Assembly (NCBI RefSeq): GCF_031181555.1
Contig: NZ_JAPSKQ010000008.1
Coordinates: forward strand, 20,164 to 74,921
Reading direction: 5' to 3'
DNA: 54,758 nucleotides
Origin: Streptomyces sp.
Lineage (GTDB): Bacteria; Actinomycetota; Actinomycetes; Streptomycetales; Streptomycetaceae
The notes under the pieces were generated by a model. That model saw only the letters and a program-made list of their open reading frames with translations. It was not told the DNA's origin and did not search any database. Each line of letters opens with the position of its first letter. The stretch's first letter is position 1. Below are positions 1-7,807 of the stretch, one piece after another. Made by a program: the position numbers and the translations under genes.

Positions 1-159
1 TTCGGTGCCGTCCGGCGCGAACTGGCCCGGGCGGGTTTCCGGGTGGAGCTCCAGGTCCTGCCCGAGTTCGGACGGCGGCGGGACGGCAGTCCCCGCGTCC
101 GGCTGATCGTCGCGGAGCGGCCGGAGGAGGGGGTCGGAATTTCCCACCCCTGTCCCTGA
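1..159 (+). CDS. C-terminal fragment of a possible methyltransferase (cut by window edge)
   Basis: An open frame runs in from the left edge and stops at TGA 157-159, giving 52 residues. It contains RELARAGFRVELQVLPEFGR followed by a short beta-strand-like RVRLIVAERP. That helix, loop and strand pattern is typical of the last part of class I SAM-dependent methyltransferases, but no SAM-binding motif is in view. Codon use is typical Streptomyces. The assignment is tentative because only the C-terminus is visible; the gene may equally be an unrelated Rossmann-fold enzyme. Confidence 0.4.
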   Translation, partial: FGAVRRELARAGFRVELQVLPEFGRRRDGSPRVRLIVAERPEEGVGISHPCP

Positions 160-200
160 ACGCGTTGGATCTTCCGACTCGCCCGGTCGGGGTGGGCCGG

Positions 201-617
201 GTGACGACGACCGCGCATGCCGAGACCCCGGTCGACCCGCTGTGGTGGTCCTGGCAGGGAGTGCACGGCGGCTGGGTCACCGGCGCGGCGCTGACCGCCG
301 TGCGGGACGGAATCGCCGGTGGCCGCCGACCGGTCCGCTCGCTGAGCACCCACTTCCTGACCCCGGACGACTGCGCCCCGCTGGACCCGCCCGTCGCACC
401 GGCCCCCTTCGCCCGGCAGCCGGAGACGCGCCCCGCCGCGGCCGGCCGCCCGCTCGCCGGCGGCCCCCGCGCCGAACTCGTCGCCCGGGTGCGCCTCCGC
501 GACGGCCGGGCGGCGACGGGCCGTCGGGCCCGCGTGGTGCGGACGCGGCAGGACGGAAGGGCGCCCGGTGCCCGCCCCGCGTCCGGTCAGACCGCGGCCG
601 GCACGGTGAACTCGTAG
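201..617 (+). pseudogene. Acyl-CoA thioesterase-like N-terminal fragment
   Basis: A reading frame from GTG 201 begins with PLWWSWQGVHGGWVTGAAL and then RPVRSLSTHFLTPDD. This matches the start of TesB-like double-hotdog thioesterases, where an HGG(Y/W) helix is followed by a RSLxxHFLxP strand. After about residue 60 the frame becomes low-complexity Ala/Arg/Pro sequence unlike the family, and it ends at about 139 codons, roughly half the usual 260-280. Its 3' end overlaps the end of the convergent GntR gene. The likely reading is a truncated, frameshifted remnant. It has no visible ribosome site and probably makes no active enzyme. Confidence 0.45.
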
Positions 618-1330
618 ACCAGCGCGTCCTGCTGGGCGTCCACGAGCAGTTCCGTGATCTCCAGCGGCCGGGCGTACTGGTCGTGCACCCGCCGGGTGAC
701 CCGCACCGACGGGGTCCCCGCGATCCGCGTGATGGTGTCGCGGTGGTGCAGGGTCAGGCCCGCCCGGCGCATCCAGTCGTAGGCCCGCCGCAGCTCCGCG
801 GCGGCGGCGCCGTCGGCGCGGTCGCGGTAGCGGGCCAACTCCTCGACCTCCGCGAGGACCACGGCGGAGAACGACGTCACGGCCGTCCGCAGTTCCCGCC
901 CGTCGGCCGACGCGGACCAGTAACGGTGCACCAGTGTCGGCCGGGCCGGGGCCACCCCCAGGGCCTCGGCGTGCCCCGGCGGGGGAGTCTCCCAGGTGAC
1001 GGTGGCCCGGGCCACCGCGCCCCGGGTGGCGCACCGGGCGCCGATCGGGAAGCCGAGGGAGACCGGCGTCTCCCTCGGCTTCCCGGGCAGGGTGGCGTGG
1101 CTGCCCCGCCGGTCGGTGGCGACCAGCCCGTCGCGGCGCAGCATCTGCAGCGCCTGCCGCACGGTCTCCCGGCTGACCCCGAAGTGCTCGGCCAACTGCC
1201 GTTCGCCGGGGAGCCGTTCGCCGGGCGGAATGGTCCCGTCGCGCAGTTCGTCGAGCAACTCCGTCGCGATCCGCCGGTAGAGGGGCATTCCATCGCCGAG
1301 CGGACGGTCGTGCGGAGTGGTGCGGGCCAT
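587..1330 (-). CDS. GntR-family (HutC/UTRA type) transcriptional regulator
   Basis: This 247-residue protein has an N-terminal winged helix (about residues 14-80) with the recognition segment GVSRETVRQALQMLRRDG, the GntR signature. A C-terminal UTRA-like effector domain follows (about 95-240), including RYWSADGRELR-type strands and DTITRIAGTP near the end. GntR/HutC proteins are homodimeric repressors that sense a small metabolite. Its target is not evident: the next gene upstream on this strand is a serine hydrolase, and the gene may regulate itself. The ATG at 1330 gives the normal family length. Confidence 0.88.
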   Translation of the reverse strand: MARTTPHDRPLGDGMPLYRRIATELLDELRDGTIPPGERLPGERQLAEHFGVSRETVRQALQMLRRDGLVATDRRGSHATLPGKPRETPVSLGFPIGARCATRGAVARATVTWETPPPGHAEALGVAPARPTLVHRYWSASADGRELRTAVTSFSAVVLAEVEELARYRDRADGAAAAELRRAYDWMRRAGLTLHHRDTITRIAGTPSVRVTRRVHDQYARPLEITELLVDAQQDALVYEFTVPAAV

Positions 1331-1460
1331 GCCGCGCCTCCTGGTGGTGACGTTCCGTATCTGTGCGGGCTCATTGCGCCACCATGTCTACCATTGGTCT
1401 AAACCAGCAGGGAAGGGCGGGCCGGCGGTTCGGCCGGAACGGATCCCCGGCATCACTCCG

Positions 1461-2627
1461 TCACAGCGCTCCGTACAGAGCGTCGATCAGCGCCATCTTG
1501 CGGGGGTCGTCGGCGATGTGAGGGCCCATCCGGTTCATCGTGTAGCCCAGCGAAACACCCGCCTCCGGGTCGGACAGTCCGCAGGAGCCGCCGAACCCGT
1601 CGTGTCCGAAAGCCCGCGGGTTCGGTCCGTACGAGCCGTTCGGACCGCTGAGCCACAGACCGAGCCCGGCCTCGGTCTCGTGCCGGAAACCGGCGCCGAG
1701 CACCAGGTCCCGGCAGCTGCCCTGTCCCTCGCGCACCCGCTCGGCCGCCGACGGCGAGAGGAAGCGGTGGCCGCCGTACGCTCCGCGTCCCGCGAAGATC
1801 GCGTACAGGGCGGCGACGGCCCGCGCGGTGCCGTGGCCGTTCGCGGCCGGGATCTCGGCGGCCCGCCACTCGGGCGTGTTCGCGCCCGCCGCGCCCACCG
1901 CCGGATTGGTCAGCGCCGCGACGGCCGCGGGCGCCAGCCGGCTGAACAGGTCCGCCTGTTCGCCGCCGCGCCGGACCGGGGGCGGCACCAGCTCGGCCAC
2001 CCGGCCGGCGTCCTCGGCCGGCAGGCCGATGGTGAAGCCGATCCCCAGCGGTCCGGTCACCTCCCGCGCCAGAAAGGCTCCGGGCAGCAGCCCCGACACC
2101 CGCCGCACCACCTCGCCGACCAGGTGGCCGTACGTCAGCGCGTGGTACCCGGACCGCGTGCCCGGCTCCCACCAGGGTTCCGTCGCCGCGAGCCGCCGGG
2201 TGGTCAGCTCCCAGTCGCAGAGCTGCGCGAGCGAGTGCGGCTCGCGCAGCCCGGGGAGTCCCGCGCGGTGCGAGAGCAGATGGCGCACGAGGACCTTCTC
2301 CTTGCCCGCCGCGGCGAACTCCGGCCAGTACGCGGCCACCGGCGCGTCGAGGTCGAGCAGCCCCCGGTCGGCGAGCATGTGGGCGCACAGGGCCACCGGA
2401 CCCTTGGAGGTCGACCACACGTTGACCGGCGTGTCCCGCTCCCAGGGCCGGGTGCGGGCCGCGTCGGCCCAGCCGCCCCACAGGTCCACCACCGTCCGGC
2501 CGTCCACGGTGACGGTCACCGCGGCGCCCAGCTCCTCCCGTTCCCGGAAGTTCTCCTCGAACGCCGCCCGCACCGCCGCGAAACGCGGCTCGCAGTGACC
2601 GTGGACTCGTACCTCGCGCTCGGACAT
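1461..2627 (-). CDS. Serine hydrolase of the beta-lactamase/esterase family (class C fold)
   Basis: The protein has 388 residues from ATG 2627, preceded by a good GGAGGG ribosome site. The active-site S-x-x-K motif is WSTSKGP (Ser72/Lys75), where the Ser is the nucleophile. A Tyr-containing segment GYHALTYG follows near 160, and GHDGFGGS near 350 matches the HxG-like third motif. This architecture belongs to family VIII esterases and beta-lactamase-related peptidases. No signal peptide is visible, so it is probably cytoplasmic. The substrate cannot be deduced. It is co-directional with the downstream GntR gene but separated by 130 bp. Confidence 0.85.
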   Translation of the reverse strand: MSEREVRVHGHCEPRFAAVRAAFEENFREREELGAAVTVTVDGRTVVDLWGGWADAARTRPWERDTPVNVWSTSKGPVALCAHMLADRGLLDLDAPVAAYWPEFAAAGKEKVLVRHLLSHRAGLPGLREPHSLAQLCDWELTTRRLAATEPWWEPGTRSGYHALTYGHLVGEVVRRVSGLLPGAFLAREVTGPLGIGFTIGLPAEDAGRVAELVPPPVRRGGEQADLFSRLAPAAVAALTNPAVGAAGANTPEWRAAEIPAANGHGTARAVAALYAIFAGRGAYGGHRFLSPSAAERVREGQGSCRDLVLGAGFRHETEAGLGLWLSGPNGSYGPNPRAFGHDGFGGSCGLSDPEAGVSLGYTMNRMGPHIADDPRKMALIDALYGAL

Positions 2628-2742
2628 GGACCCTCCGTCGGCCGTCGGAAAGCCCGGGCCGTGCTGTCGCGACCCGGGCAGCAGGAACGTACCGACTGGT
2701 CGGACCGGACGGAAGGCCGCCGACGCGGCGCGAGCGGCCGCC

Positions 2743-3711
2743 TCAGATGTACGAGCGCATCCAGCGCAGCCGGGCCGCCTCCTGGAACGGGCCGCCGCCC
2801 TCGTGGTCGTTGAAGTCGTACACCTCGATCGTCTTGTCCTCGTGCGCCCAGGCGTTGAAGGCCGCGAAGACGGTCGAGGGCGGGCAGGTCTGGTCCTCCA
2901 GGGCGGCCGAGAACAGGGCGGGCGCCCGGCCGCGGTCGGCGAAGTGCACGCCGTCGAAGTAGGACAGGGTGCGCAGGACGTCCTCGAAGCGGCCGCGGTG
3001 CGTCTTGAGGTAGAGGCCGATCTCCCGGTACGGGTGCCGGTCGGTGAGCGTCGTCGCGCGCGGGAAGTCGCACAGGAACGGCACGTCCGGCGCGATGCCC
3101 GCCAGGTCCGGGACCAGGCCGCCCACCGCGAGGGTGATGCCGCCGCCCTGGCTGGCACCCACGGCCACCGTGCGCCGCTCGTCGGTCAGCGGGTGCGACC
3201 GGGCCGCCTCCACCGCGCGCACGGCATCGGTGAACACCCGGCGGTAGTAGTAGTTCTCGGGCGCGTCGATGCCGCGCGTCATGAACCCGGGGTACGCCGG
3301 CGCCCCGCCCACCGGGTCCGCGGTGCCGCCGCCGGCGCCCCAGGCGCTGCCCTGGCCGCGGGTGTCCATCACGAAGTGGGCCCGGCCCGTGGACGCCCAC
3401 AACAGGTGCTGGTGGGGCAGCCCGCGGCCCCCGCCGTAACCGATGAACTCCACCACCAGCGGCAGCGGGGCGTCGGCACCGGCGGGCAGCGTCAGCCAGC
3501 CCTTGACGGGGTGACCGCCGAACCCGGCGAACGTCACGTCGAAGACCCGCACCGTGGACAGTCCCGTGTCGACCGGCTCGAAACGGGCGTCGAGATCGTG
3601 TTCGCGCGCCTCCTCGAGCGTCTTGGACCAGAACGCGTCGAAGTCCTCGGGCGCCGTGGACTCGCTGCGGTACTCGCGCAGCTCGTCGAGGGGGAGGTCG
3701 AACAGGGCCAT
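2743..3711 (-). CDS. Acetyl xylan esterase / cephalosporin-C deacetylase family carbohydrate esterase (CE7)
   Basis: The 322-residue protein starts MALFDLPLDELREYRS and has the full CE7 layout: an RGQ motif in VMDTRGQGSAWG, the nucleophile elbow GASQGG (Ser187), an acidic residue in LEDQTCPPST near 272, and the catalytic His in FNDHEGGG near 300. CE7 enzymes remove acetyl groups from short xylo-oligosaccharides and from cephalosporin C. They act in the cytoplasm as hexamers, and there is no signal peptide here. The gene is monocistronic by spacing. Confidence 0.92.
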   Translation of the reverse strand: MALFDLPLDELREYRSESTAPEDFDAFWSKTLEEAREHDLDARFEPVDTGLSTVRVFDVTFAGFGGHPVKGWLTLPAGADAPLPLVVEFIGYGGGRGLPHQHLLWASTGRAHFVMDTRGQGSAWGAGGGTADPVGGAPAYPGFMTRGIDAPENYYYRRVFTDAVRAVEAARSHPLTDERRTVAVGASQGGGITLAVGGLVPDLAGIAPDVPFLCDFPRATTLTDRHPYREIGLYLKTHRGRFEDVLRTLSYFDGVHFADRGRAPALFSAALEDQTCPPSTVFAAFNAWAHEDKTIEVYDFNDHEGGGPFQEAARLRWMRSYI

Positions 3712-3861
3712 CAGGAACCGCCTTTGTGAAGGGACAGTGCGCAGCGATGACACCGTACGTGGATCACGGGAGGAACTGCCAGGGTTCCACGGTACTTCCC
3801 TTGCCCGATCGCGATGGAAAGACCCGCAGGTGGAAAGCACAGTAAGCGATTTCTCCCGATC

Positions 3862-3890
3862 GGCGTCCGGAGGCGTCCGGAGGCGTCCCG
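3862..3890. repeat. Short 10-bp tandem repeat (about 3 copies)
   Basis: Between the esterase and the membrane-protein gene, CGGCGTCCGG is followed by AGGCGTCCGG and AGGCGTCCCG, then a run of nine G. It is a short intergenic tandem repeat with no obvious function, and such G runs are prone to slippage and sequencing error. Confidence 0.6.
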
Positions 3891-3919
3891 GGGGGGGGCG
3901 GTCGGAACGGCCGCCGCCC

Positions 3920-4504
3920 TCAGGCCCCGCGGTGGGTCCACTCCGGTTCCGTACGGGCCCACGCCCGCTCCCACTCCGCCAGCCGGCGGCGCAGCGCCAC
4001 CTCGCGCACCGCCCGGTGCACCAGGAGCACCCCGGCCGCCGAGACCCCCGCGGCGCAGGTGCCCACGCCGATGCTGTGCTGCCACACCGAGGCGTTGTCG
4101 ACCGGGGGCGGCACGTCGCGTCCCCGGGAGTCGAACCACACGTGGACCACGTCCCCGCGCCGCGCGTCCGGGGGGACGCGCGCGAGGGCGGTGCGCCGCC
4201 CCTCGCCCGGCTCCGTCCAGCGCACGAGCGCGCGGTACACGTGCCGCCCGCCCGCCCGGGAGGAGGGCCGCGTCCCGGCGGACCACCCCACGACCTCCGC
4301 GCGCACGCGGTGACGATCGGCGCGCTGCTCCGCCGCGGTCGCCCGTGCCTCGCCGTGGGCCCACCAGGCGGCGACCGCCCCCACCAGCGGAGCCCCCGCG
4401 CCCACCAGCACGGCGACGGCCAGCGCCGTCCACGCCTCGACCACATCCGACCGGCGCCGCAGCGGATTGCACTCCCGGGGCCGGCCGCGCAGCCGCGTTC
4501 GCAT
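3920..4504 (-). CDS. Two-TM membrane protein (Rv1733c-like)
   Basis: This protein has 194 residues. ATG 4504 was chosen over an upstream ATG because GGTGAGGAGG lies just before it. Two hydrophobic segments, about 24-48 and 144-163, flank a soluble domain of roughly 90 residues containing HVYRALVRWTEPG and GDVVHVWFDSRG. The layout resembles Rv1733c-type actinobacterial membrane proteins, which are common and of unknown function. The soluble part is likely extracytoplasmic. It is placed alone between convergent or co-directional metabolic genes. Confidence 0.8.
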   Translation of the reverse strand: MRTRLRGRPRECNPLRRRSDVVEAWTALAVAVLVGAGAPLVGAVAAWWAHGEARATAAEQRADRHRVRAEVVGWSAGTRPSSRAGGRHVYRALVRWTEPGEGRRTALARVPPDARRGDVVHVWFDSRGRDVPPPVDNASVWQHSIGVGTCAAGVSAAGVLLVHRAVREVALRRRLAEWERAWARTEPEWTHRGA

Positions 4505-4679
4505 GTCGACCTCCTCACCCGTCACCGCGGCCGGGGACCGGACGGCCGTACGGGACACCTGCCGCTCCCGTCGTCGCGCGCGTCTCCCGTCCTCGCGCGC
4601 GACCGGCCCCGGTCAGGGGTGCCCGGACGCACCGGTGCGAAACGGCGGGCCCACGCCGGCCGGAACCGGCGCGGGGCGG

Positions 4680-5561
4680 TCAGCCGAAGCGCTCGATACG
4701 GATCCGGTCCACGGGCTGCCCGGCCGCCACCAGCAGCCTGGAGGCGTGCTCGGCGAAGGCGTTGGAGCCGCACACATAGGCCTCCCACCCACCAGGAGGC
4801 CGCTCGGCCAGGAGCGGCGCCACATGTGCGGCCGCCATACGTCCCACGGCCGCACCCTCCGGCGCGCTCCGTGTGAACACCGGTGTGGTCTCCGCGCCGA
4901 GCTCCCGCGCGTAGATCAGCTCCTCGGGGCTGCGCGCCGACACCAGCAGCCGCAGCGGCACGGTCAGGCCCCGGGCCCGGTGGTGCCGGACCATCGACAT
5001 CAGCGGAACCACGCCGGAGCCGGCGCCCACCAGCAGCGCGGGCCGGTCGCCCGGCCAGGCGAAGAAGCCGCTGAGCGGGCCGCGCACCTCCACCCGGTCG
5101 CCGGGCCGGGCCACCGTGTGGAACCAGCCCGAGACCTCGCCGCCCTCGACGTGGTCCAGCGTCAGCTCGATGTGCCCGGAGTCGTCCGGCGCGGACGCGA
5201 TCGAGTAGTGGCGCTGGGCCGTGTAACCGTCCTCGGCGGTCAGCCGCAGCAGCAGGTGCTGACCGGGCAGGTGGCCCGGCCAGCCGGGCACGGCGAACCT
5301 GAAGGTCGCGACACGCGGCGTCTCGCGGCGGATCCCGGTCAGGGTGGCCGTACGCCACACCGAGGCGGTCTGCTCGCTCACGCCGATGCGTCCGGGCACG
5401 GCGAACCGCGTCGGCGGGGCGAAACGCCCCGGCGCGTCCTCCCGGGCCACCCGTGCCCCTCGCGCCATTCCCGTCACGGAGCCCGCCCCCGACCCGGCCG
5501 CCGTGCCCTGCGTCGTCTCCGGCACCGTCCGTCCCGCTGTCCCCGTCATCCGCTCAGTCAC
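4680..5561 (-). CDS. Ferredoxin reductase-type FAD/NAD(P)-binding oxidoreductase
   Basis: The 293-residue protein has the ferredoxin-NADP reductase fold. The FAD motif R-x-Y-S is RHYS (117-120), and the FAD-phosphate strand is GHLPGQHLLLRL. The NAD(P) motif is LLVGAGSGVVPLMSM (about 176-190), and YVCGSNAF near 262 is the nicotinamide-side motif. There is no C-terminal 2Fe-2S cluster. It starts at a GTG overlapping by 8 bp the end of the sulfite-oxidase-like gene, so the two are translationally coupled. It probably supplies or accepts electrons for that molybdoenzyme. The first 45 residues look non-conserved. Confidence 0.9.
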   Translation of the reverse strand: MTERMTGTAGRTVPETTQGTAAGSGAGSVTGMARGARVAREDAPGRFAPPTRFAVPGRIGVSEQTASVWRTATLTGIRRETPRVATFRFAVPGWPGHLPGQHLLLRLTAEDGYTAQRHYSIASAPDDSGHIELTLDHVEGGEVSGWFHTVARPGDRVEVRGPLSGFFAWPGDRPALLVGAGSGVVPLMSMVRHHRARGLTVPLRLLVSARSPEELIYARELGAETTPVFTRSAPEGAAVGRMAAAHVAPLLAERPPGGWEAYVCGSNAFAEHASRLLVAAGQPVDRIRIERFG

Positions 5562-6159
5562 CGGAGTACCGCTGCTCCTCCCAGGGGTTGCCGCGCGCGT
5601 GGTAGCCGTTGCCCTCCCAGAAGCCCGGCTCGTCGTGGTCCAGGAGCCGCAGGCCCGCGATCCACTTGGCGCTCTTCCAGAAGTACAGATGCGGCACCAG
5701 CAGCCGCGCCGGGCCGCCGTGCTCGGGCGGGAGCGGCCGGCCGTCGTACTCCCAGGCGATCCAGGCCCGGCCGCCGGTCACGTCGGCGAGCGGGAGGCTG
5801 GTGGTGTAGCCGGTGTGCGCGTAGGCGACGACATGGGTGGCGGACGCGTCGGGCCGGACCGCGTCCAGGAAGGCGTCCAGGGAGACGCCGCCGAACCGCA
5901 CCCCGAACTTCGACCAGCTCGTCACGCAGTGGATCGCGCCCTCGTACGCCGAGGCCGGCAGCTCGTGCGCCTGCTCCCAGTTCCAGGTGCGGGGCTCGGC
6001 CACCAGCCCGTCGATCCGGAAGGTCCAGTCGGCGGGCGCGAGGTCGGGCGTGACCTCCGCGGACAGGACGGGCCATTCGTCGCCCGCGTCGTACTGACCG
6101 GGCGGCAGACCGGGGTTGTCCACACGGGGGCGGCCGGTGAAGCCTCGGGTGATGTTCAC
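5554..6159 (-). CDS. Sulfite-oxidase-like molybdopterin-dependent oxidoreductase
   Basis: From GTG 6159 the protein has 201 residues. It begins GFTGRPRVDNPGLPPGQYD and carries the molybdenum-ligand region AIHCVTSWSKFG with Cys78. Other conserved pieces are HTGYTTSLPLADV and GGPARLLVPHLYFWKSAKW, all typical of the YedY/MsrP-like single-domain family. It lacks a Tat signal, so it is a cytoplasmic actinobacterial version. It is followed directly by an FAD reductase gene, a pairing often seen in Streptomyces. The substrate is unknown; sulfite, sulfoxide or N-oxide are possible. Confidence 0.88.
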   Translation of the reverse strand: MNITRGFTGRPRVDNPGLPPGQYDAGDEWPVLSAEVTPDLAPADWTFRIDGLVAEPRTWNWEQAHELPASAYEGAIHCVTSWSKFGVRFGGVSLDAFLDAVRPDASATHVVAYAHTGYTTSLPLADVTGGRAWIAWEYDGRPLPPEHGGPARLLVPHLYFWKSAKWIAGLRLLDHDEPGFWEGNGYHARGNPWEEQRYSGD

Positions 6160-6205
6160 GTGATCGGTGGTTTCCGTTGCGAGGGTGCTCCAGTGGTTCC
6201 GGTGT

Positions 6206-6691
6206 TCAACCGTACGGGGTGCGGGCGACCGCGCGCGCACCGGCCGGTCCCCGTTGCTCAGTGCCCCCGGAGGCGGGCCACGCGTTGGAGCGCTCCAGAT
6301 AGCCGGCGAACCGTCGCAGGTCCTCCTCCGGCCAGTGGGCCAGCCGCTGTGCGAAGGCCGCGCGACGGCTCTCGGTCACCTGCGCCAGGATGCGCCGGCC
6401 GGCCGGCGTCAGCCGCACCACCTGGACACGGTGGTCCTCGGGATCCGCCCGCCGCTCGACGAGGCCGGCCCGCTCCAGGGCGGCCACCTGGCGGCTCACG
6501 GTGGACTTGTCCAGGGCGTAGTGGGCGGCCAGGTCCGTGGCCCGGCAGCCGCCGCTCGTCTCCAGGTGCCCGAGCAGCGTGTACGACACCAGCGACAGCT
6601 CGGGGTGCATGCGCCCGGCCGACGCGCGGGCACGGCGGGCGAAGACCGTCATCTCGCGCTGGATGACCTCCACGGCCTCGGCTGCTTCCAC
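6206..6691 (-). CDS. MarR-family transcriptional regulator
   Basis: The chosen start is GTG 6691 because a strong GGAGGGAGGT lies just upstream of it; the frame stays open further upstream. The resulting 161 residues contain the MarR winged helix ATDLAAHYALDKSTVSRQVA with the wing AGLVERRADPEDHRVQVVRL and RLTPAGRRIL. MarR proteins are dimeric repressors, often controlling redox or drug-response genes. It lies directly upstream of the molybdoenzyme/FAD reductase pair and faces the same way, so it may control that operon. Confidence 0.9.
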   Translation of the reverse strand: MEAAEAVEVIQREMTVFARRARASAGRMHPELSLVSYTLLGHLETSGGCRATDLAAHYALDKSTVSRQVAALERAGLVERRADPEDHRVQVVRLTPAGRRILAQVTESRRAAFAQRLAHWPEEDLRRFAGYLERSNAWPASGGTEQRGPAGARAVARTPYG

Positions 6692-6914
6692 CCGGACACC
6701 TCCCTCCACGACCCCGGGTTCTCCTGGCACCGTACAACCATGGGGTTCGTCGGGTAATGTGACCGTCCGGCTGCGGAGAGACCCAGCCGGGAAGCCGAGG
6801 GGGTGAGACCCATTACCGCTGTGTCAGGTCGGGTGCTCTCCTCTCGAAGCGACGCGGATCACCGGCAGTAGGTGACCGCGGGAGCGCCCTTCGGTTCCCG
6901 AAAGGCCCAGGCTC

Positions 6915-7751
6915 TTGCCGCACACGCCGTCCCCGTCTTCCCCGTCCGTCCCTTCCCTCTCGTCCGTGCCGCCGTCCCCGCCCGGGTCCCGGGACTCCGT
7001 CGTGGCCGCGCTGCGCGCCGCGGGCTGCGTCTTCGCCGAGGACGAGGCGGAGCTGATCCTCTCCGCCGCACCCACCCCGGACGACGCCGCCTCGATGGTC
7101 GAGCGCCGGGCAGCCGGGCTGCCCCTCGAACTCGTCGTCGGCTGGGCCGAGTTCCGGGGCCGGCGCATCACCGTGGAACCCGGCGTCTTCGTCCCCCGCC
7201 GCCGCACCGAGTTCCTCGTCGAGCAGGCCCTCGCGCAGGCGCCCGGCGCGACCGTCGTGGTGGACCTGTGCTGCGGATCGGGCGCCGTCGGCGCGGCCCT
7301 GGCGGCCGGGCTCGGCGGCGTCGAACTGCACGCCGCCGACATCGACCCGGCCGCCGTGCGCTGCGCCCGCCGCAACCTCGCGGACCTCGGCGGGCAGGTC
7401 CACGCGGGCGACCTGTTCGAGGCGCTCCCCGCCGGGCTGCGGGGCCGGATCGACGTCCTGGCGGCCAATGTGCCGTACGTGCCCACGGACGAGATCGGCC
7501 TGCTGCCCCCGGAGGCCCGCGACCACGAACCGCGCGTCGCGCTCGACGGCGGCGCGGACGGCCTCGACGTGCTGCGCCGGGTGGCCGCCGGGGCGCCCGG
7601 CTGGCTCGCGCCCGGCGGCTGCCTCCTGGCCGAGACGAGCCGCCGCCAGGCGCCCGCCGCCGTCGCCGCCTTCACCGGCGCGGGACTGCGGACCCGCCTG
7701 GCCGTCTCCGAGGAGCGGTACGCCCATGTCGTGATCGGCGTCGGGCCGTAG
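6915..7751 (+). CDS. HemK/PrmC-like N5-glutamine methyltransferase family protein
   Basis: The 278-residue frame starts at a TTG; a later GTG is possible because the first 25 residues are low-complexity Ser/Pro. It has FVPRRRTEFLVE, the SAM motif VDLCCGSGAVG (116-126), the acidic motif II AADIDPAAV, and NVPYVP (185-190) where HemK/PrmC enzymes have NPPY. The NPPY motif binds the glutamine side chain in release-factor methylases. The Val substitution marks this as a paralogous subfamily, common in actinobacteria, whose substrate is uncertain. The main PrmC is expected elsewhere in the genome. Confidence 0.82.
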   Translation: MPHTPSPSSPSVPSLSSVPPSPPGSRDSVVAALRAAGCVFAEDEAELILSAAPTPDDAASMVERRAAGLPLELVVGWAEFRGRRITVEPGVFVPRRRTEFLVEQALAQAPGATVVVDLCCGSGAVGAALAAGLGGVELHAADIDPAAVRCARRNLADLGGQVHAGDLFEALPAGLRGRIDVLAANVPYVPTDEIGLLPPEARDHEPRVALDGGADGLDVLRRVAAGAPGWLAPGGCLLAETSRRQAPAAVAAFTGAGLRTRLAVSEERYAHVVIGVGP

Positions 7752-7758
7752 GACCCGC

Positions 7759-7795
7759 GGCACCGGCCGCTGCGGGAAACCGGGCGGCCGGTGCC
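7759..7795. terminator. Bidirectional hairpin between convergent genes
   Basis: GGCACCGGCC (7759-7768) and GGCCGGTGCC (7786-7795) form a perfect 10-bp stem with a 17-nt loop. It sits in the 56-bp gap between the ends of the HemK-like (+) and SpoIIE-type (-) genes. There is no U-tract, as is common for Streptomyces terminators. Confidence 0.65.
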
Positions 7796-7807
7796 GTCGG
7801 CGTGTGC

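Noticed and set aside
3862..3890. CRISPR-like or regulatory repeat
   Set aside because: Only about three adjoining 10-bp units without spacers; no CRISPR array or cas gene is present anywhere in the window.
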